A stretch of 64,000 bases of DNA from Eleusine coracana subsp. coracana (taxonomy: Eukaryota; Streptophyta; Magnoliopsida; Poales; Poaceae). Made by a program: the position numbers and the translations under genes. This document shows positions 43,809 to 54,470 of this stretch, piece by piece (the first letter of the stretch is position 1; each line of letters starts with the position of its first letter). The notes beneath the pieces are model-generated. The model saw only the letters and a list, made by a program, of their open reading frames with translations. It was not told the DNA's origin and did no database searches. The stretch spans positions 37,818,658 to 37,882,657 of the forward strand of contig CM064433.1 of assembly GCA_032690845.1 (NCBI GenBank), read 5' to 3'.

Positions 43809-45201
43809 AGTCCATGAAGGAAATACACGAAACACCCTCACCCTGTGCCTCCGCTAAATACGCTACATTGCTGCACTAATCAACACACCCCGGCCACTTC
43901 CTTGAGAAATAGTGTACATTAACATATTTATTGAGGAAGTACCACGAATCTTCTCTCATAAGCATCATCTTTGCATCATATAGATCACGCAGTGGACCAC
44001 GTGGAGACGGGACCGGAGTAGGACCCAGAAGGAGCCGGAGGTGCCGTAGCTGAGCAAGAGCAGAACCCAGGCAAGCTCCGGTGCATTATCCCCGTTTTAA
44101 ATTTTTACTCTATCACTAGTTAGGGATGTAGGCTTGACTGTGCATTAAGTGATAGGAGTTGGTTGAAACCCTAGCGTGCAGTAGGTTCCTCCTTTCTGAT
44201 ATTTAGCCGTAGGCTGGTAGTCGCTCTGCTTAATCTAGGATGACTACTCATCGAGTGGTACGGAGACCACTCGTAGATAGGAAATACTATCACTGGGGAA
44301 TGATGTCGGATGAATGAAAGGGCGGATGAAATCACAATGAAGACTAAGGGGAGGGAGCAATCCACCCACGGACGGCGGCATGGGGCGCATCGCGTTGGGG
44401 GACCCTTCTCGGGGGAGTCTGGACCCGAAAGACCCTGTGGTACCATAAGCGAAAGGTTGCTCCATGCGGCTTCCAGGAAGCGCGTATGGGTCGTGCAAGC
44501 AGGTTTCTCCTACAGGATGTAAATCGATTCGAGTCGCTGCCCCTCACAGTAACGAGTACCACTTGATCGCTGCTCCGGAACAGTGTCGGAAGCCATTAAG
44601 ATAATGAGTGGGTTTAACAGTGCTGTTTGGAATTATTAAGATTGTATTGCAACTATGATTGTTATAGCTTTAGTGCAAACTAAATTTACTATTCCGCATG
44701 ACAACTTAACTTGATGCTAAAATTCGAAAAATAAGGATCCACTCCTAGGCTGGCTTTCTGGCAATATAAACCCTATCCCTAGCCTTTGCATGTCTACGTG
44801 TCGGTTGTAGTTGGCCATTTTGACGGGTCAGTCTTGTTGAGTAAATTAGTTACTCACGGCGTAGCTCTATGTGGTTTTCAGACGACCAGGGCGGAGACTG
44901 CCACTGCGGTGGATGATTCCACTAGGAAGGCCAGCACCCTGACTGCTGGAGCATTGAGTGGGAGTTGTGCACGAATGAAGACGAGGAGTAGTCGAATCAT
45001 CGTTGGACAAATTCGCTTTTGTAATTTATTTTGATAAAACTCTGGTTTGTAATATAACTTCGGATTTTTATAAACTCTGCTCTCCACCTATGCTCTTGTT
45101 GCAATTATACTCTTCTGTCATGTGTTGTACTATTGGGCGTGTCGCCACCCGAGGAAGATCCTGGAACAGAGCCATCTCCGTGGTAAGGCGGTTCTGTGAC
45201 A
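43783..45201 (+). repeat. 3' LTR of the gypsy element, truncated
   Basis: Begins at the equivalent of 34921 in the 5' LTR, lacking 1878 bp. It also lacks about 220 bp (equivalent of about 35481-35700) and about 105 bp (equivalent of about 36345-36450). The rest is close to the 5' LTR and ends correctly in GTTCTGTGACA. Confidence 0.92.
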
Positions 45202-45206
45202 GATCG

Positions 45207-47133
45207 GGTGACCAAGAGGGGGGGTGAATCAGGAACTCAAGGTATAACAAGCTCGCTCACAATTCTGTACCAAGAACTCAATCAATTCCTAAGCAGTTAT
45301 AGTGAAGTCACACTAGCAAGATAAAGTAGCCTAGAAGGCTAACAACAACCTACACATGCTAGTGGATTACACATCAATCACTCTTATGTAATCTAGAGAT
45401 AGCAATCAATTAAGACAAGGCACAAGACGCAAGGACTCTACTTAGACAATTCTAGTGACGAGGCAAATAAGCACGAGTTACACAAGGATCAAGGACAAGT
45501 AGCTAGCACTAAGAGCAAAGCTAAACAATCAATAAGCAAGCAGCCACACAGCAACCCTAACTCTACTCACACACAATTACGGAATTAAGAACGAAAAGTA
45601 AAGATGGAGTTTAGATAATGCTCATTGATTTTTAGCCCGAGGTATTGGGAGGATAGCGCCTTCCCCTAGTCAACGTTGGATCGACTCCCGCCGGAGTATT
45701 GATTCCTCCAGCCACCAACCATGAAGTCCTTGCACACAAGCCCATATCACTCCTGGAGTGACGGCATGGTTGCATGACCATTGCTCATCGAGCCCTTGGC
45801 TCCACTACAATAAGCTTGCCTCCCTCAAGGACTTTCTTCACTCCTAGAGGGCACGCACATGCGCTCTCTCACGATGCTCCTTTCAAAGGCGAGCTCAAAC
45901 CCTGTACAGACTTGTGACGGCCTTCACAACATGTCACGATAACGATAGGCTCGATCACCGACACCTAACCGGTCTAGGCCTTGTCATAGATCAAGAGCAC
46001 TAGCACTACTCTCTACTACCTCTCCTAGGCAAGAGACAATGGGATGCTCTTGTTACTCTCCAAAACACTCAAAGATAGTTCTCAATCTTTTCTCTAGTGT
46101 CTCCTCTTCTTCTCTTGGCTCTCTCCAAGTTTGTCCAGCTCCCCAAATGGCCAAGAGAGGTCAGAAAGATCCCATCAACAACTATATATAGTCTCCAACT
46201 ACTCCACTAGTCGTTGATAAAGGTTGGCGCAACTCAGAACCAATAGCCGTAATGTACCACCATACAGTATGGCGACCACTGAGCATAGTCACCATACAAT
46301 ACGGTGAACTAAGCATGACTATATGGTGACCTCTGATACCCAGTGCCTCTCTACATATAAATCTTCTTAGATCACCGTATCTTGTGAGTTCTAGCCACTT
46401 CTTTTCTCCCATGTCACCGTACCTTACGGCGACTACGCCATAATGTCTCTAGAGAGTTATGAAAAATGTCCTTCCATGCTCCTTGAGTCATAGTACCTTA
46501 GGGCGACATAACCTCTACACCATGCAGAGATACCCACATACCTACGTGTACAGGGGTATTTTTCAATGTACATATGGTGACATCACTGTACCTTACAGTG
46601 ACTTGTCCTGAGGCTGAAACTTGTTGTCCTCTTCACTTGTCTCCAAGATTCCAAACCTTGATCCATCATTCTCCACTGTCACTCTAAGTGTCCTAGAGCT
46701 TTACTTAAGCATCCCAAAACTCTAACCCTAGAGAAGCCTAAGAGAATGACTCGTGCCCCCTTGATAGTCTATTTTTTCCTATGAACTCAAGATTACAAAC
46801 TAGCCAAGTGATCACACACTCTTGGACCTAGCTGTCCTTAGCCTCGATCCATCTCCATCACTGTGGCTCTTCGTCAGGACTTTTGTGGCACTCCACTGAA
46901 TCCTCTATTGATGACTAAGGCGACCTTTCACCGTGTTCATGTTTTGAGTTAATAGATAAATCCTTTGCGCACAACACTCAAGTAGACATTAAGTGCATTT
47001 CATGCTTGTCATGAAATCACCAAAACATTCATACCTTTTGGGGTGACCCACAATGCTCATGAAGCTTTCAATCATCCCCTTTTTGGTGATGGGTGACAAC
47101 CACTACTTATAATGATCGAGGACATAAGAACAA
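45207..47133 (+). other. Internal domain, copy 2, right part
   Basis: Matches 29424-31350 with few differences, including GGTGACCAAGAGGGGGGGTG, the palindrome array (46255-46604) and the CCCCTTTTTGG segment before LTR3. Non-coding. Confidence 0.88.
46255..46604. repeat. Array of short palindromes, copy 2
   Basis: Same palindromes as 30472-30819, with minor changes (for example CATAGTCACCATAC instead of CATATTTACCATAC). Confidence 0.75.
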
Positions 47134-47642
47134 TGGTGTATTTGTTGTTGAGAAGTCACTATGTGTTCTTGTTCTGCAAAGTATATTGTACTATCTGTAT
47201 TATTGTGCCCTCAGTTTCTGGATCGGTTGGCTTATATAGTACCTGAGTTGGTGTCTAGAAATTTACGAGGTAATAAACCAAATCATGTAGGAAATGCTGA
47301 CTAAAATTGACATTCTTGGAAAACTAGAGGTTCTTGTTTCTCAAACTGGAGGTTCCGGTTTTGGCAGAAAGATTCTATCCAATTTTGTCTATATCAAGGC
47401 TAACATTCAACCTCCCACCCTTTATATACAAAGGCCCATGGCTGATTGAGGAATTACCCAATTGATCAAAATTTATATTCTTTATCTTTTTGTCTCTTTT
47501 GACATTTTATCTTTTCCACCAATTTTCCAAAACTAATAGTTGTTCTTCTTCGTCTCTACGATGTTTTAAGGCGTCCAAGCTGGCTTGCTGACGTTTGGAC
47601 AACCCTACGATCCCTTTCCTGACGGGTTCCCTCTCGGGCGAG

Positions 47643-47680
47643 CGTTCATCGATATGTTTGATCCAACATATCGATGAACG
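47643..47680. repeat. Perfect 16-bp inverted repeat (hairpin) at a deletion junction
   Basis: Arms CGTTCATCGATATGTT (47643-47658) and AACATATCGATGAACG (47665-47680) around a 6-base loop. It sits exactly where LTR3 departs from LTR1. Confidence 0.95.
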
Positions 47681-47927
47681 TCTACTGCAAGAATGAGATA
47701 AGTTCTCCTTAGTGTCTCTCAGACAAGTTCTTAGTGTCTCTCAGACAAGTTCTCCTTTTTAATTGTATGCTTGGTTTTGTTTGTAGTGCTCCTTGTTTTG
47801 TACCAGCTTTTGTTTTCCATGATAAATATCATAAATGAGAATTTTGTTGAACGTCTACTGCAAGAGTGAGAGAAGCGAGGTGTGGAAGTGCTTGCCATGC
47901 TCGCTCCGGATGTTTATTGTGTCCCCT

Positions 47928-49518
47928 CAATATGTAAGAACCTATCAAAAAAGACACCCTCATAAGTGGCACATCAATAAATTGTGTCTACAACGACATA
48001 TTGGTGATGCTTTTTTAGAACACATGTTGTAAATATGTTTGATCCAACTAGATGCGTCACTCATACAGGCACGTTGGCGATGCTTCTAGTCAAAACACAT
48101 CACCAATATCCTGACTGCTCAATAGGTGATACGGCTGTACAAAAAGCATCACCTCTATCTTTTGCCCAGACCCGAAATTTTTATGAAGTCGTGTCCGTTT
48201 GACCCTGCCACAGCGACAGACTTGGCGAATCATGACCTCACTATCTTCCGCCTCACTCCTCCCCACCCGACTCCCGTCCCATGCTCCTCGCCTCGCCTTC
48301 CCTTTGGACCACAGCAGCGCACCTCCTTGCTCCCTGGTGGCCAACTTCATCAACCCACCTCGCCACTCAGACAACCCTTACAATGCATGCTTCCTTTCCC
48401 TCTGGCCCTTCGTCCATTCTAATCCCCAGCTGCAGCCGCAACCCTAACCCTAATCACTTAGCTGTCATGGAGCACAAAACATACCATGGTGAGTCCTTCT
48501 ACATCACCTAGTCCGGTCACGAGGAGGAGCTCGTGGCCGTCCGTACGTCGCACCGCCACATCAGTCGTGGAGCACTGGGTGGCGATCATGCACGGGTGGG
48601 CCTGTGGGTGCTGGCCTTAGGCCCCCATGTGCAATGGCGACGGGGCCAGTGACAAGGAAGTGGCCACCCACTCCTCTGGTTCAAAGGTTCGACACCTCTA
48701 CTTGCTTTGCATCAAATCTTTCATCTCCCATGGTGCAGTCCCTTCTCCATGTAGCAGTTCCAGAATCTAGTTAAGGAAAAGCATTCTAGAACTTAAAACT
48801 AGTGCATTTTCATATCTTGTGAGATTAATACAAAAATAACTACAGTTACTTGAAATACAAATCTAGTTTCATTAGTTCTTATTGTTGTATTGTACACGTT
48901 AAAAATATGTCCAGCCTTGAACTCATTTCAGGAAATTTAGAAAATGCATATATGTCATGAAACTTCATAAATTCACTGTAAATTTGTAGTGAACCATCAC
49001 CATGGGTTGAGTTTAGAAAAATTCAGAGCTGGAGCTGGCCTCTCTCACCAACTTCATCTGGGATGTGTAGAGAACCTGTTTGGACTGGCACTACCTGTAG
49101 CAAGTTTGCTACTCTATCCAAAATCAGTTAAGCTTCAGGTTGTTTTATATGTTCTCTCTGATTTTACCAATATATGTGCTGTACCATATATGGATCAAGA
49201 CTATGTATTTGATATTATCTATATAACAGATGAAGCTTGTGTATTTGTGTGATGTATTTTTTGTTTTTAAATTTATCATTAGTGACGCGTTTTCTCAAAG
49301 TGCGTCACCAATGACATTTTCTCAAAGCGTGTCATCAATGATATGTCATTGTCGACACGTTTTCTGTTAAAAAGCATCTCCTATAAGGTAGTTTTGGGCG
49401 ACACATAAAATATGGGTCGCCAAAGAGTTCACATTAGTGACGCAAATTTAGAGACAATAAAAAATGGGTCGCCAATGATCCTAGATATGCATCTCTAATT
49501 ACCCGTTTTTACATAGTG
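47928..49518. mobile_element. Pack-CACTA-like element in LTR3
   Basis: A 1591-bp insertion flanked by CCT (47925-47927 and 49519-49521). The right end, read inward, is CACTATGTAAAAACGGG. The left end is CAATATGTAAGAAC, a mutated CACTA. Subterminal motifs are GGTGATGC/GCATCACC and GCGTCACC. The interior has a GC-rich gene-like piece (about 48180-48720) and an AT-rich piece with intron-like composition. I do not recognise the captured sequence. Removing the element joins LTR3 as in LTR1. Confidence 0.85.
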
Positions 49519-49748
49519 CCTATTTTGGTGATGTGAGTTTAGCTAGGACGCAGGCCAACTGCATGCGGTGGGATTGATTATTTGCTCCAATCCTGGATGT
49601 GCAAAGGAATCGGAAAAGAAGTTTTGAAAATGCTCTTTCTTTTCTGCTCCGGATTGAATCACATACATCAATGAGACTACAGCACATACTGTTAAAGCAT
49701 ATACTGTCGGTTCCTCTTGGATGCTGACGCCATATAACGCATCATTGC

Positions 49749-49990
49749 CACTGCAAGAAATCAATGAGTTTTTGACATTGTATTACGTCATGATACATGG
49801 AATTTATGTCACAAATCAGGATTTATGACATACAGGAGTTGAAAATCTAAACGTCAAAAAGTCACCATCATAAATTCATATTTGATATCTGTATATATAA
49901 TGTCATAATTCTATGACGTTAGTTTTTTGTCATATAATTGTATGACATTAGATTTAGTGTCACAAAATTCTAGACATTGCCACATAGGAT
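49749..49990. mobile_element. Left end of another CACTA-like element
   Basis: Begins CACTGCAAGAAATCAATGAG, a variant CACTA terminus, followed by TTATGTCAC/TATGACAT subterminal motifs in both orientations. No matching right end is visible. The LINE at about 50000 follows directly, so the element is either truncated or interrupted by it. Confidence 0.6.
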
Positions 49991-50026
49991 CAAAAGCTGA
50001 CATGGCAGAGGTCAAAAAACGTACCA

Positions 50027-52020
50027 GGGGGCTTCAAAGTTGGAGTGACAAAAAAGTTGGTCATGTCGATTCTCAGCTAGCCTTAGGACGAGAGGTGTTG
50101 CACCAGCTTGAAATTGCGAATGATCACAGGGATGTATCAGCAAGGGTTGAAGAAACACAGCCTCGCACTCTCATCACTCAAGCGGAACATTGCTAGAATA
50201 CGTTCACGCATCGGCTGGCTGCGGGACAGAGATGCTAATACCAAGATTTTTCATCTCCATTCCCGGCACCGGAAGCGCAAGAATTTTATTGCACAACTTG
50301 TATAAGATGGGCAAGTACAAAAAGATCATGATGGCAAAGCAAGATTAATAGACGACTTCTATAACAGTCTACTTGGGACAAATTCGGAGAGGGAGCACAC
50401 TATCAACCTTGCTGAAATCGGTGTTACAGCTCATGACTTATCAGCATTAGAGTTTCATTTCTCAGCAGATGAAGTGTGGGACACTATAAAGAAATTGCCA
50501 TCCGATAAAGTGCCGGGTCCGGATGGATTTACGGGTCGGTTCTACAAAGTTTGCCGGTCCATCATTAAGAATGACGTCATGGCAGCTATTCGAGCAATAT
50601 GGAGCAGAAAATTCTTGGAATTTCGGCCTCTTAATTTCGCCTATATCACTCTCCTCCCCAAGAAGGACGATGCAGCACACCCAAAGGACTTCTGGCCAAT
50701 TAGTTTGGCCCATAGTTTTGCTAAACTTGTCACCAAGCTGCTAGCTAATAGGCTAGCAAGCCATTTGCATGAGATGGTGTCACCCAATCAAAGTGCTTTC
50801 ATCAAGGGTCGGTTTATACAAGATAATTTCATGCTCGTACAGCAAACGGCGAGATTCCTACACCAACAAAAATTGCCAAGAATTCTCCTCAAATTGGATA
50901 TATCTAAGGCTTTAGACTCGGTATCTTGGCCATTTTTATTGAAAGTTCTCCAAGCTCTCGGTTTTGGACAGATTTGGAGGGACATCATTAGTGGGCTGCT
51001 CAACACATCCACTACAGAAGTACTACTAAATGGGATCCCCGGTGCAACAATCAATCACCAGCGATGTTTGAGGCAAGGTGACCCTCTGTCACCGATGCTT
51101 TTTATTTTGGTTATGGATGTTCTTGGTCTTATGGTGTCCAAAGCTGCCGAGGAGGGACTCTTGCAACCTCTATCACGTCGTGCCTTACAGCATCACATCT
51201 CTTTATACGCGGACGATGTAGCATTATTTCTCCGACCAGCTGCAGCAGATATTGAAATTACTATGGACACGCTCCGGTTATTTGGGGAGGCCTCAGGGCT
51301 AAAAACAAACCTTCAGAAGAGCAATACCCTGCCCATTCGATGTGAGGAGCATGACCTTGAAGTGGTGCAGAGCATCTCCCATGTGAGGTCATAGACTTTC
51401 CATGCAAATATCTTGGCTTAACTCTGTCCTTAAGAAGATTGGCAAGGGAACACGTCCAACCAATAATTGATCGCATTGCTGATCAGCTTCCGAGTTGGAA
51501 GGCAGAGCTAATGACAAGAGCCGGTTGACGAATTCATGTTCAATTTGTTCTTACTGGAATGGTTATTTATCTGGTTATGGCAGTGGATTTTCCTCAGTGG
51601 GCACACAAGGCTGTTGATAAATACGAAGCGGATATCTTTGGAAGAGCTACACTGATGTTAAAGGTGGGCACTGCCTCGTGGCGTGGAGTACTGTATGCCA
51701 CCCCTTGGAGCTAGGTGGTCTGGGCATCTCTAGTCTGCAACACTTGAGCTGGGCTTTGAGGCTCAGGTGGTTATGGTTACGAAAAACAGAGCCACAAAAA
51801 ATTGGTCAGATTTGCTGACTCAAGTCCCTGAGCAAGTGTGCGCCTTCTTCTCAATAGCCATGGCATTAGAGGTGGGAAATGGATCACGCACACTCTTTTG
51901 GACGGACAGATGGCTACATGGCAACAGTATTGAGGATCTCGCGCCCAGACTAGTTGCAGCAGTCTCAGGAAGAAAGAAAAAATCTCAGACTGTTCAGGAG
52001 GCTCTCGCCAACTAAACCTG
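50027..52020 (+). pseudogene. LINE reverse transcriptase, broken
   Basis: The RNA-dependent DNA polymerase of L1 elements, which copies RNA directly at the target. Recognisable pieces are RIRSRIGWLRDRDANTKIFH (about 50196), DEVWDTIKKLPSDKVPGPDG (about 50468), LKLDISKALDSVSWPFL, then LRQGDPLSPMLF and the catalytic YADD (51206-51217) in LYADDVALF. A stop near 50303, a stop at 51392-51394 with a frame change, and further stops near 51527 and 51712 interrupt it. After 51760 another frame holds WSDLLTQVPEQVCAFF up to a stop near 52015. Confidence 0.9.
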
Positions 52021-52050
52021 GGTATCAAATATCACAGGAGCGCTAACAGT

Positions 52051-53131
52051 CACTACAACGGCCAAAAAAGAATCATAGCTACAAACTAGAACCAATTTAT
52101 AGCGGCGGCCTATTTCTTGAACCGCCGCTGCTGTATTTTGTAGCGGCGGCCCATTTCTTCAACTGCTGCTATTTGTTGCTTCACGGCCCACACAGCCCAT
52201 TATCAATGCTGGCCTTATATAAAGAAAACCTAGGTCACCACTCCTCTCATCCTTTCTCTCCCTCTCTCTCTTAGTTGCCACAGTCCTCTCTCCCTTATCT
52301 CATAGCCGTCGCCGCCCTCCTTTCCCCTCGCTTCCTCCCTCCACTCTCTCCGTGCCCCCTCCACTCTTTCTCTCTCTGTGTCGGGAGCAAGAGGTGGTGG
52401 CCTCCAAAGGCGGCGGCCGGTGGGGCTGCCCCGGCATCTAGAGGCGGCAACTGGCTGCTACAGAGATGGAGGCCCCCTCCACTCCTCTCTCTCCACGTCG
52501 GGAGCAAGAGGCGGCGGCCCCCTCCACTCCTCTCCGTGCTGGGAGCAAGAGGCGGCGGCCTCCAAAGAAGGCAGCCGACGGGGTTGCACCAGCCTCCAGA
52601 GGCGGCGACCCCCTCCACCATCGCTCAAGCTGTGCTCTCCATCCAGATCTGATGGTGGCGGCGCTCGAGCGACCGGATTTGGCCGGGCGAGGCGGCGGCA
52701 ACTCCCAGGCAGGCATGATCCGGTCGGGCGCTGGCGAGCCATCTTCCTCCCTCGATGACGCGTGACCTTGCCGAGCACGGCCCGACGGTGAGGAGAGGCT
52801 TCGGCAGCGGTGGTCAGATCCGGCCACCTCCCCTCTCCAGGCGCCGGCACGTAGCGTATGTTGGTCAGATCTGGCCACGTTTCGTTTTTAGGCGGCAGCG
52901 CGCGGCCTATGACGGCCGGTGCTCTAGGAGGCGAGCAGCAGCGCTTTTTTTTTGTTTTTGATTCTACAGTAGTGACGGGTGAATTCGTTAGGTAGCGGCG
53001 GATTGTTTCCTCCCAAGGAAGTCCGCCGCTCGAAACATATTTTTTTAGCTGCGGAACCGTAGCGGCGGTTGTGCATTCCCGTCGTTACAGTACTTATTGA
53101 ACCGCCGCTAGAGGCTTGTTTTCTAGTAGTG
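52051..53131 (+). mobile_element. Pack-CACTA element (ii), GGCGG-motif family, inserted in the LINE
   Basis: A 1081-bp element flanked by AGT (52048-52050 and 53132-53134). The left end is CACTACAACGGCCAAAAAAG. The right end, read inward, is CACTACTAGAAAACAAGCC. Subterminal TAGCGGCGGC/GAACCGCCGCT motifs occur in both orientations. It has a TATA-like CTTATATAAAGAAA (about 52213-52226) and a GC-rich interior. The right module (CGCTTTTTTTTTGTTTTTGA, then GTGACGGGTGA) is shared with elements (i) and (iii). Confidence 0.92.
52380..52620 (+). repeat. Tandem GGGAGCAAGAGGCGGCGGCC units inside Pack-CACTA (ii)
   Basis: Three imperfect copies of a unit with CTCCACTCCTCTC, then GGGAGCAAGAGGCGGCGGCC, start about 52383, 52499 and 52543. 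They create long open frames on both strands with no recognisable domain. Confidence 0.75.
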
Positions 53132-53139
53132 AGTAGGAG

Positions 53140-53696
53140 TCATTCTTGAGTACTTGCAAACATGGGATCTGGTGCAAGCAGTGGTGTTGCAGCCGGAGGT
53201 AGATGACTCCCATTTTGGGCGGCTGACCCCAGATAGCCGATACTCAGCCAAGGCTGCTTATGCAAGCTTATTTGAAGGTGCCACAATGTTCAGACCAGGG
53301 GAAAGAATATGACACGCATGGGCGCCACCCAAATGTCGTTTCTTCCTTTGGATTGTGGCTCACAAGCAGTGTTGGACTGCAGACACACTTGCCAGACATG
53401 GGCTCCCTCATCCGGATTTTTGTCTCCTGTGCGATCAAGTTGAGGAGTCCATAGACCATCTTCTTGTGACGTGTGAGTTTGCAAGGCAGTTCTGGTATTC
53501 ATTCTTTCAACAGGTCGGAATACACTCTCTAGCCCCTCAACCAGATGAGATTTCCTTCGACGCATGGTGGGAGAAGTGTAACAAGGTAGCAGGCGGGCTT
53601 GCTCGGGATGGAATAAACTCCCTCATTGTGGTGGGAGCTTGGACCATATGGACGCATCGAAACCGTTGTGTTTTGATGGACAGCAACCAAGCTTAG
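53140..53696 (+). pseudogene. LINE zf-RVT domain (C-terminal part of the LINE protein)
   Basis: Continuation of the interrupted LINE. LTPDSRYSAKAAYASLFEG is followed by CWTADTLARHGLPHP, the zinc-binding CLLCDQVEESIDHLLVTC cluster and INSLIVVGAWTIWTHRNRC. The last open frame (53355-53696) is intact to its stop. There is a frame change near 53280-53350. Confidence 0.88.
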
Positions 53697-53880
53697 CGGG
53701 TGCTCTTTCCTTGGCTGGAGAGGAGTGCAGAATGTGGATACTTGCAGGGACTAGAGGGATTTCCTTCCTGACTGCCTCTCTCGCAGGTGTTTAGAGTTTG
53801 GTTTCGGGTTGGTTTATTGTTTGTATAAGGCGCAAATGTAAGTGAAAAAACAGGTGTGTGTGGCGTGTGTTGTAACTGGG

Positions 53881-54180
53881 TACTTATCCCATTTTTTTCC
53901 CCATTACAACAATTTTGACCTTCTATGATAATGTACTTATGTCATAAAACCTGTGAAATTCGTCATAAATTACCTTCTATCACGCAATGGTGATAAAAAT
54001 CGCTTTGTCATAGAAGGTGCGTAGCTAATTTTCTTTTATGACGTTTTCGCTGTTTTCATCATAAATTTTTATGATGGTTTACATAAACATCATAAATATT
54101 TATGACTTCCAAAAAATCGTCATTAAATGTTTATGACGCGTAGAATTTTTGTCACAAAATGATGGACTAGCCCATTATTT
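53881..54180. other. TCATAAA/TATGACG-rich CACTA-like subterminal DNA
   Basis: From about 53924 (CATTACAACAATTTTGACC, resembling a decayed CACTA terminus) to 54170 there are about twelve copies of TTATGACG/CGTCATAAA-like motifs in both orientations. They are similar in kind to those at 49749-49990. Whether this is the same element split by the LINE or a second one is unresolved. Confidence 0.5.
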
Positions 54181-54470
54181 TCATGGACCCAACCAATTCA
54201 CAGGCTTTTTACGTTCGACCTATTAATTTCACAGGTGTACTTTTGGTCTGCTTAATTAACAGCCCTTTTTACTTCCAGCCCATTTAATTAGCACACCTTT
54301 TCACTTTTGATCTATTTAATTTGCAGGCCCTTTTACTTTTGGCCTATTAATTTCACAGGCATTTTTACTTTCAGCCCATTAATTATCAAGCCCTTTTACG
54401 TTTGGACCACTTAATTAGCAGGCCATTTTACTTCCATCCCGGTTATTTTAAACTTTTGTCCTTTTTTTGG
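54181..54470. repeat. Degenerate minisatellite, about 33-36 bp unit
   Basis: About eight diverged copies of a unit close to GGCCCTTTTACTTTTGGCC followed by TATTAATTTCACA. Non-coding. Neighbouring motifs suggest that it belongs to the interior of the CACTA-like element starting near 53924. Confidence 0.85.

Larger units (their letters stand above)
33043..45201 (+). mobile_element. Ty3/gypsy chromovirus-type (Tekay/Del-like) LTR retrotransposon, defective
   Basis: A 12159-bp insertion flanked by GATCG (33038-33042 and 45202-45206). Removing it and one GATCG restores the sequence seen without interruption at 29410-29440. LTR ends are TGTGACAC...GTTCTGTGACA. Order: 5' LTR, initiator-Met primer site, untranslated leader, an extra coiled-coil ORF, gag, protease, reverse transcriptase, RNase H, integrase, chromodomain, truncated 3' LTR. 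Several stops, frameshifts and deletions make it non-functional. It is an old copy described here only as annotation. Confidence 0.95.
25246..49748 (+). mobile_element. Tandem non-coding LTR retroelement (LARD-like): LTR1-internal-LTR2-internal-LTR3
   Basis: Three copies of an LTR and two copies of a non-coding internal domain in direct order. LTRs start TGGYGTATTTTG and end TTACA or ATACA directly before a primer-site-like TTTGGTATCCAGAGCC. The internal domains are 2577 bp (28774-31350) and, after removing the nested gypsy element and one duplication copy, 2573 bp. Neither internal copy codes for gag, protease, reverse transcriptase or integrase, so the element would depend on another for mobility. 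The superfamily is unknown. LTR3 is cut at 49748 by another element. Confidence 0.8.
47134..49748 (+). repeat. LTR3 of the LARD-like element, rearranged and truncated
   Basis: Starts TGGTGTATTTGTTG and matches LTR2 at about 95% by eye over the first about 300 bp. It continues along LTR1 in three pieces (to about 47640, 47710-47927, 49519-49748). DNA equivalent to 26125-27100 is replaced by a hairpin and short duplications. A Pack-CACTA splits it. It stops at CATCATTGC, where LTR1 continues at 27525, because another CACTA-type end begins at 49749. Confidence 0.85.
50000..53880 (+). mobile_element. 5'-truncated L1-type LINE, interrupted by a Pack-CACTA
   Basis: Starts inside the region between endonuclease and reverse transcriptase (WSDKKVGHVDSQLALGREVL) and runs through RT (50474-51394) to the zf-RVT domain (53350-53696) and a short 3' part ending in TAAGGCGCAAATGTAAGTG. 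The endonuclease is absent, typical of 5'-truncated insertions. Several frame changes and stops are present. 52051-53131 is a later insertion whose removal, with one AGT, rejoins the reading frame. Confidence 0.88.

Noticed and set aside
48441..48456. CCCTAACCCTAA-like telomere motif
   Set aside because: Only two units, inside a Pack-CACTA; too short to be an interstitial telomeric repeat.
52275..52878. Open frames of 125-146 codons in Pack-CACTA (ii)
   Set aside because: They arise from tandem GGCGGCGGCC units and are open in several frames; possibly captured sequence but no support for a protein.
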